Below, one piece after another: positions 14,178-17,544 of a stretch of DNA of 17,544 bases (the stretch's first letter is position 1; each line of letters begins with the position of its first letter). The stretch comes from Deltaproteobacteria bacterium (lineage in GTDB: Bacteria > Desulfobacterota > DSM-4660 > Desulfatiglandales > Desulfatiglandaceae), in NCBI GenBank assembly GCA_019313765.1, contig JAFDAP010000004.1:1-17544 (forward strand), read 5' to 3'. Position numbers and translations under genes: made by a program. Under the pieces are notes generated by a model. The model saw nothing but the letters and a program-made list of their open reading frames with translations. It ran no database searches and was not told the DNA's origin.

Positions 14178-15728
14178 TTATCGCAGGACCACATTTGTTG
14201 TGAACCCTTGTTGTTGCAGCTTGTTAGTCAAGCCTTCAGCCTCCTTTTTTGTACCAAATGCGCCGATCAAAAGTCTGGAATTTTCATTGCCTTGTTGATC
14301 CTTGATGCTGTATGCAACGTATCCCTTTGACCGGAGATCGGCGGCCAGTTTTTGGAGTTCCCGGTCCGAAAAGGAGGATCCTACTCGAACGGCATAGGGC
14401 TTTTTAACAACATAGGCATGGCGGAATTCTCCTTTCTTTAATTCCAAAACGGCCTTCTGCGCCTTTTTGCGGTTTTCATAAAAACCGATGAAAATACGGG
14501 TCCAATCTCCCTTGCCGGGTATATGGACACGAGAATTAAACGCATAATCTCCCTTTTTTCTCAAATCCGTTACAATGCGGTTAGACATTTCATGGACCTT
14601 ACAGGAAGCGACCTGAATCGTATAGGGATAAGTTCCCGGTTTTTTTGAAACGGCTTTCCGTGCAACCAGTTGTTTGGCCGTACCTTCCGCAATTTTATTT
14701 ACGGGTCCCTTAGCGGCATGCTTTTCTATTTTCTTCTCCTGAACCGCATACTCTTCACGCCAGGGTCTATGCTCTCTATAAAATGTCAGGCGTTTCTTAT
14801 TCACAGACAGTTGCTCTTTTTTGCCTTGCTCGTTAAGCAAAGCGATCATGCTTTCCTGAGTTTTTGATGCATCTTCAAATCTTCCCGCCTCGGCATAGGC
14901 TGCAGCCAGAGTAGCCCGAAAACCCGCTACCGGGCTCATCTCTGTTGCCATTTTCGCCAATTCCACGGCTTTGGCGCCGTTTCTATACCTGTCATCAGGA
15001 CAAACCGCCAGAGTCCAGGCCAATTGGTTGCGTGCCTCGGCATAATTCGGGTTAATATCCAGGGCCTTTTCAAAATCGGTAATGGCCCGGGCACAATCTT
15101 TTTTGGAAAACCATGCGCGCCCGCGGTTCAAGTATGCCACTGAATACCCGGGGTCTATGTGAAGGGCCTTTGTGCAGTCGGCGATTGCCCTGTCATAATC
15201 CTTTTTAAAGAACTCGGCAGCTCCTCGATTGCAGTAGGCATCGGCGTAGCGAGGGTTTATTTCCAGGGCCATGGTGAAATCGGCGATGGCCTTGTCATAC
15301 TCCCCCCTGTTGGCCCAGGCTATCCCTCTGCCGCAATATGCCACCGGGTAGCGCGGGTGTATTTCAAGGGCCTTGGTATAGTCGGCGACGGCCTTTTCGT
15401 GGTCGCCTTTCTTGGCCCAAAGGCCTCCCCTGTTGCAGAAGGCCTCGGTGTAGCCGGGGTTAATCTCCACTGCACTGGTGAAATCGGCGATTGCCCGGTC
15501 ATGTTCTCCCTTGAAGAACCGGGCCACACCGCGATTGCAGTAAGCTACGGCATTACGCGGGTTCACTTCAATGGCCTCGGAAAACGCCTTTATGGCCAGA
15601 TCGTATCGCTGGGTGGTCAGAAAACGAAGGCCCTGTTCAAACGTGTCCTCTACTGCCGGTGACCGGCAGGGAAGCAGCAGGCATGAAGTAACTAAGAACA
15701 GATTCAAGAAAACCTTAATCTTTTTCAT
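14178..15728 (-). CDS. Exported TPR protein with two C-terminal SPOR domains
   Basis: 516 residues. The signal peptide is about 1-26 (MKKIK, then hydrophobic, cleavage probably near SPA-VE); Cys21 is preceded by Pro, so a lipoprotein is unlikely. TPR units run from about 27 to 235 at a strict 34-residue period, shown by CNRG-type motifs at 64, 98, 132, 166 and 200. A charged linker (about 290-365) leads to two SPOR-like domains: YTIQVASC...YVVK (369-442) and YAVRVGSS...VVLR (445-516). SPOR domains bind peptidoglycan lacking stem peptides, often at division septa, so a periplasmic, wall-associated protein with a protein-binding arm is the likely reading (inference). TAAGG precedes the ATG. It lies 126 bases upstream of rplU on the same strand but rplU has its own promoter. 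Confidence 0.9.
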   Translation of the reverse strand: MKKIKVFLNLFLVTSCLLLPCRSPAVEDTFEQGLRFLTTQRYDLAIKAFSEAIEVNPRNAVAYCNRGVARFFKGEHDRAIADFTSAVEINPGYTEAFCNRGGLWAKKGDHEKAVADYTKALEIHPRYPVAYCGRGIAWANRGEYDKAIADFTMALEINPRYADAYCNRGAAEFFKKDYDRAIADCTKALHIDPGYSVAYLNRGRAWFSKKDCARAITDFEKALDINPNYAEARNQLAWTLAVCPDDRYRNGAKAVELAKMATEMSPVAGFRATLAAAYAEAGRFEDASKTQESMIALLNEQGKKEQLSVNKKRLTFYREHRPWREEYAVQEKKIEKHAAKGPVNKIAEGTAKQLVARKAVSKKPGTYPYTIQVASCKVHEMSNRIVTDLRKKGDYAFNSRVHIPGKGDWTRIFIGFYENRKKAQKAVLELKKGEFRHAYVVKKPYAVRVGSSFSDRELQKLAADLRSKGYVAYSIKDQQGNENSRLLIGAFGTKKEAEGLTNKLQQQGFTTNVVLR

Positions 15729-15789
15729 GTTGCCTTAAGTCATCAGAACCATCCCGAAAGGAAGGGTCAGTGTAATAGCTCATTAAACA

Positions 15790-15845
15790 TCGTAGGTTCC
15801 CGTATTGTGGGACCGAAAAGGCGGGCACGGTGGCCCGCCCTACGA
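15790..15845. repeat. REP-like palindromic element
   Basis: A 56-base element with outer arms TCGTAGG (15790-15796) and CCTACGA (15839-15845). Inside its right half is a perfect 7-bp GC hairpin, GGCGGGC (15820-15826) and GCCCGCC (15833-15839), with a 6-base loop. The left half holds a weaker GGTTCCC/GGGACC stem with one bulge. A GGCGGGC...GCCCGCCCTACGA core of this kind is, from memory, common as a dispersed intergenic repeat in bacterial genomes. Its translation gives GGHGGPPYD, a typical spurious peptide. Confidence 0.65.
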
Positions 15846-16636
15846 CGGCATATGGGAGAAGCCTAAGAAAAACCTTAATTCAACAACATCGAGGGCAAGG
15901 GGGATACCCCAATTTATTGAGCAGATACGGGTTAGTTTCTGTTCACAGAATATACAAAATTGGCCTAAAAGTAAAGATAAAAGAACACCTTATGTAAACA
16001 CTACGTTGCAAAAGTCGAGGGTGCCACAGATCCGAGGCGTCACAGGGTGAAGCCGTAGTACTCTACTGCGAACCCTTGACCAGTCTTCGCCAAGGCTACG
16101 ACCCGGCAAGCAACAAAGGGGATGCGGTGCCCCCGGCTTTCCCATAGAGGTAAACAACACGCCGTAAAAGGCATTGATTAACCATATCACCAGAAGTAAT
16201 TTCCAGCATATTCTCTAAAACCAATACAACTCCATGGAATTGTTCTTTATTTCATACCTAAGGCGTGTTGTTTATGCAACAATAGGGTAAAGTCAAGTTG
16301 TATCCTCGGTGTCCCATTAGGGCGGGTAGGTTTGGCAGTTCCGAAAAAAACTGCATTTTCACACTTCTGTACCGGCAAATCTGTCCACTGGTTATGCAGC
16401 CTTTTAAAATGTTAGTTAAGGTAACTGAAAGCTATCAAGGAATTTGCCTGGGTTGCAGATTATAGCAGCTCATTGTGTCTGGGATTTTTTCAGGTTCCTT
16501 ATCGTAGTGTGACATTTCGACGCAATGGATTTCGTTAGGACTGGCAAACGTAACATGAAAAATCCATGGAATTGCCGTTTAATAGCAGTAGTCGTAACCG
16601 TTAAGATTCACGAATCATCGGCTAAATTCGCTAATC
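15846..16636. other. Gene-free stretch with repeat and mobile-element relic features
   Basis: No convincing gene on either strand. Base composition is uneven: mostly AT-rich, but about 16010-16150 is clearly GC-rich. That block is flanked by imperfect direct copies of GTAAACANNACG (15994-16005 and 16150-16161). A 13-bp inverted repeat (16151-16163 and 16262-16274) follows it. TCCATGGAATTG occurs twice (16231-16242 and 16563-16574). A small hairpin GCAGTT/AACTGC lies at 16335-16354. Short open frames across the GC-rich block on the minus strand do not match anything I can name. No tRNA, known small RNA or intact transposase was recognised. Confidence 0.6.
16151..16274. repeat. 124-bp AT-rich segment bounded by a perfect 13-bp inverted repeat
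   Basis: TAAACAACACGCC at 16151-16163 is matched by its exact reverse complement GGCGTGTTGTTTA at 16262-16274, with 98 bases between. The interior is AT-rich and has no gene. The layout resembles a miniature inverted-repeat element, but no target-site duplication is obvious at the ends, so this class is not assured. The left arm also resembles, in direct orientation, GTAAACACTACG at 15994-16005. Confidence 0.6.
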
Positions 16637-16691
16637 AAAAAAACCTGTCTGATCCCTGTACTATTAATCTGGACCCAGCCTAGACAGGGAT
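16637..16691 (-). terminator. Probable rho-independent terminator with alternative stems
   Basis: On the minus strand, about 55 bases after the stop of the last gene, CCTGTCT (16688-16682) can pair with AGACAGG (16650-16644), immediately followed by seven T (16643-16637). The loop is long (31 bases). A competing stem, ATCCCTGT (16691-16684) with ACAGGGAT (16659-16652), shares bases with the first, so only one can form at a time. The position and T run suit a terminator for the gene ending at 16745; the overlapping stem is unusual. Confidence 0.5.
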
Positions 16692-16744
16692 TCCTGCTAG
16701 GTCACATCTCAACTTTCTTGGTCTGGTTAAATGGGCAGATATAT

Positions 16745-17544
16745 CTATAAATCCTTTTCGCCGTCCTTTATTCTTTGTCTTCGGTCTTTTTCTCTTTCTT
16801 CCTTCCATATTGGCTTATAGGTGAAAATTAGATGGCCCGGTGATGCTGACTCACCTCTCAATTTAACGAGTGGCTGAATGGATGCGTTATAGTAGAATGA
16901 CAATTCGATGTCAACTTCATCCCAAATCCAAACATACCTCTTATATACGGCCCCAAATCTGGACGGATCTCTGTCTTTATGAGTTTTTCTTCCAGTGCCG
17001 TAAATATAAGAAAGGGTTTCCATGATCTTTCGGAAGTTCGATTGATGGTTAAAACATACGTTCACACGGCAAAATTTATTTCTGTAAAAGTAATAGTGTA
17101 TTCTGTCTAAATTGCAGTCACCGATTTTCAGCTTGTCTCCATTTCTTCTGTATACACTAACTCCATACTCATAATTTGAAGCTAATTCATTTCTAGGCAC
17201 AATCATTATGGCTGATAAATCCTCAATTCGGCTCCCCCATTTAATTCCCCTAAACTTGTCAGGCATCCTCTTAATAGAAGGAGGCGCGGCTTCTATGCTG
17301 TTGTCATTTAAATGGCGTGCGCTTTTTGTTCCGGGCGTAGGTTTAACCATGCTGGTTTTTTTCATAGCTTCGATAGTGTCTACGCTTTTGTCAAAGAGCA
17401 CTAATGATGATCGCACGATATTGTTTCCTTGATCAATCAGAGGCAAGGCATCATTATTACTTATCATCGAATAGTAGAGTGCCAACCTCTTGGTCTTTTG
17501 TTTTATTGCTTTTATGGCGTTTTCTATAAAGAACTGCTTCCTAC
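16745..17544 (-). CDS. Hypothetical protein, probably cut by the right edge
   Basis: I do not recognise a named family. The frame has no stop between its TGA-side end at 16745 and the window edge: upstream of a TTG at 17485 a further 19 codons (RKQFFIENAIKAIKQ...) are open, so the true start may lie outside. The N-terminal part is helical and hydrophilic with a Pro/Ser/Thr linker (about 45-75, counted from the TTG). The C-terminal part, from FRGIKWGSRIEDLS to FTYKPIWKEEREK (about 78-232), looks like a compact alpha/beta domain with patterns VSVYRRNGDKLKIGDCNLDRIHYYFYRNKFCRVNVCF and VDIELSFYYN. From memory, similar domains of unknown function occur in small proteins of deltaproteobacteria. The very basic/acidic tail (EEREKDRRQRIKDGEKDL) is probably disordered. 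A start at the internal ATG 17467 is also possible. Confidence 0.7.
   Translation of the reverse strand, partial: RKQFFIENAIKAIKQKTKRLALYYSMISNNDALPLIDQGNNIVRSSLVLFDKSVDTIEAMKKTSMVKPTPGTKSARHLNDNSIEAAPPSIKRMPDKFRGIKWGSRIEDLSAIMIVPRNELASNYEYGVSVYRRNGDKLKIGDCNLDRIHYYFYRNKFCRVNVCFNHQSNFRKIMETLSYIYGTGRKTHKDRDPSRFGAVYKRYVWIWDEVDIELSFYYNASIQPLVKLRGESASPGHLIFTYKPIWKEEREKDRRQRIKDGEKDL

Noticed and set aside
15805..16050. 81-residue plus-strand open frame
   Set aside because: Its N-terminus is the translated REP-like hairpin (GGHGGPPYD) and the rest shows no coding character.
15990..16190. 66-residue minus-strand open frame, or part of a group II intron
   Set aside because: Two frames are open across the GC-rich block, but I found no domain V-type hairpin, no reverse transcriptase motif and no recognisable family.
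15994..16274. Integron attC site
   Set aside because: The flanking motifs do not match the RYYYAAC and GTTRRRY cores, and there is no integrase or cassette gene.
16335..16354. Rho-independent terminator on the plus strand
   Set aside because: Only a 6-bp stem with an 8-base loop and four T after one A, and no plus-strand gene ends nearby.

Overview
The window reads as ordinary chromosome from a Gram-negative bacterium, most likely a sulfate-reducer-type deltaproteobacterium (Desulfobacterota). This placement is inferred from gene order (tgt-yajC-secD-secF; rplU-rpmA-obgE-proB-proA-nadD-rsfS), several exported TPR proteins, TTG/GTG starts beside good Shine-Dalgarno sites, and short intergenic repeats with a 7-base period. 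No rRNA, tRNA, CRISPR array, phage or intact transposase was seen.

Plus-strand half (1-7518). A 5'-truncated tgt (queuosine tRNA modification) is followed by yajC, secD and secF, the accessory Sec export subunits. SecD and secF are separated by an 18-copy array of the heptamer RCGRGTT. SecF carries about 48 extra residues that look like two more membrane helices. Next come a membrane-anchored TPR protein, a MutT-type Nudix hydrolase whose start overlaps it, a small cupin, and a TPR protein broken by one extra G. The repaired reading frame of that last gene ends in a 6-bp palindrome that also provides the stop of the convergent gene.

Minus-strand half (14180 down to 7513). One long, tightly packed operon, read right to left: a strong sigma70-type promoter, rplU (L21), rpmA (L27), obgE (ribosome-assembly GTPase), proB and proA (proline synthesis), nadD (NAD synthesis), rsfS (ribosome silencing factor), and an exported M48 zinc metalloprotease with a TPR tail (BepA-like). 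Most junctions overlap, so translational coupling is likely. The theme is ribosome maturation plus growth-linked metabolism, with an envelope quality-control protease at the end. Upstream on the same strand is an exported protein with TPR repeats and two SPOR domains.

Right end (15729-17544). About 1 kb has no convincing gene. It holds a REP-like palindromic element, a GC-rich block, a 124-bp segment bounded by a perfect 13-bp inverted repeat, and a terminator-like structure. The last gene, minus strand, encodes an unidentified protein; its frame is open to the window edge, so it is probably cut there.

I see no clear new multi-gene system. The most worthwhile oddities are the heptamer array between secD and secF with related 7-base-period stretches elsewhere, the SecF insertion, the frameshifted TPR gene, and the repeat-rich gene-free kilobase.
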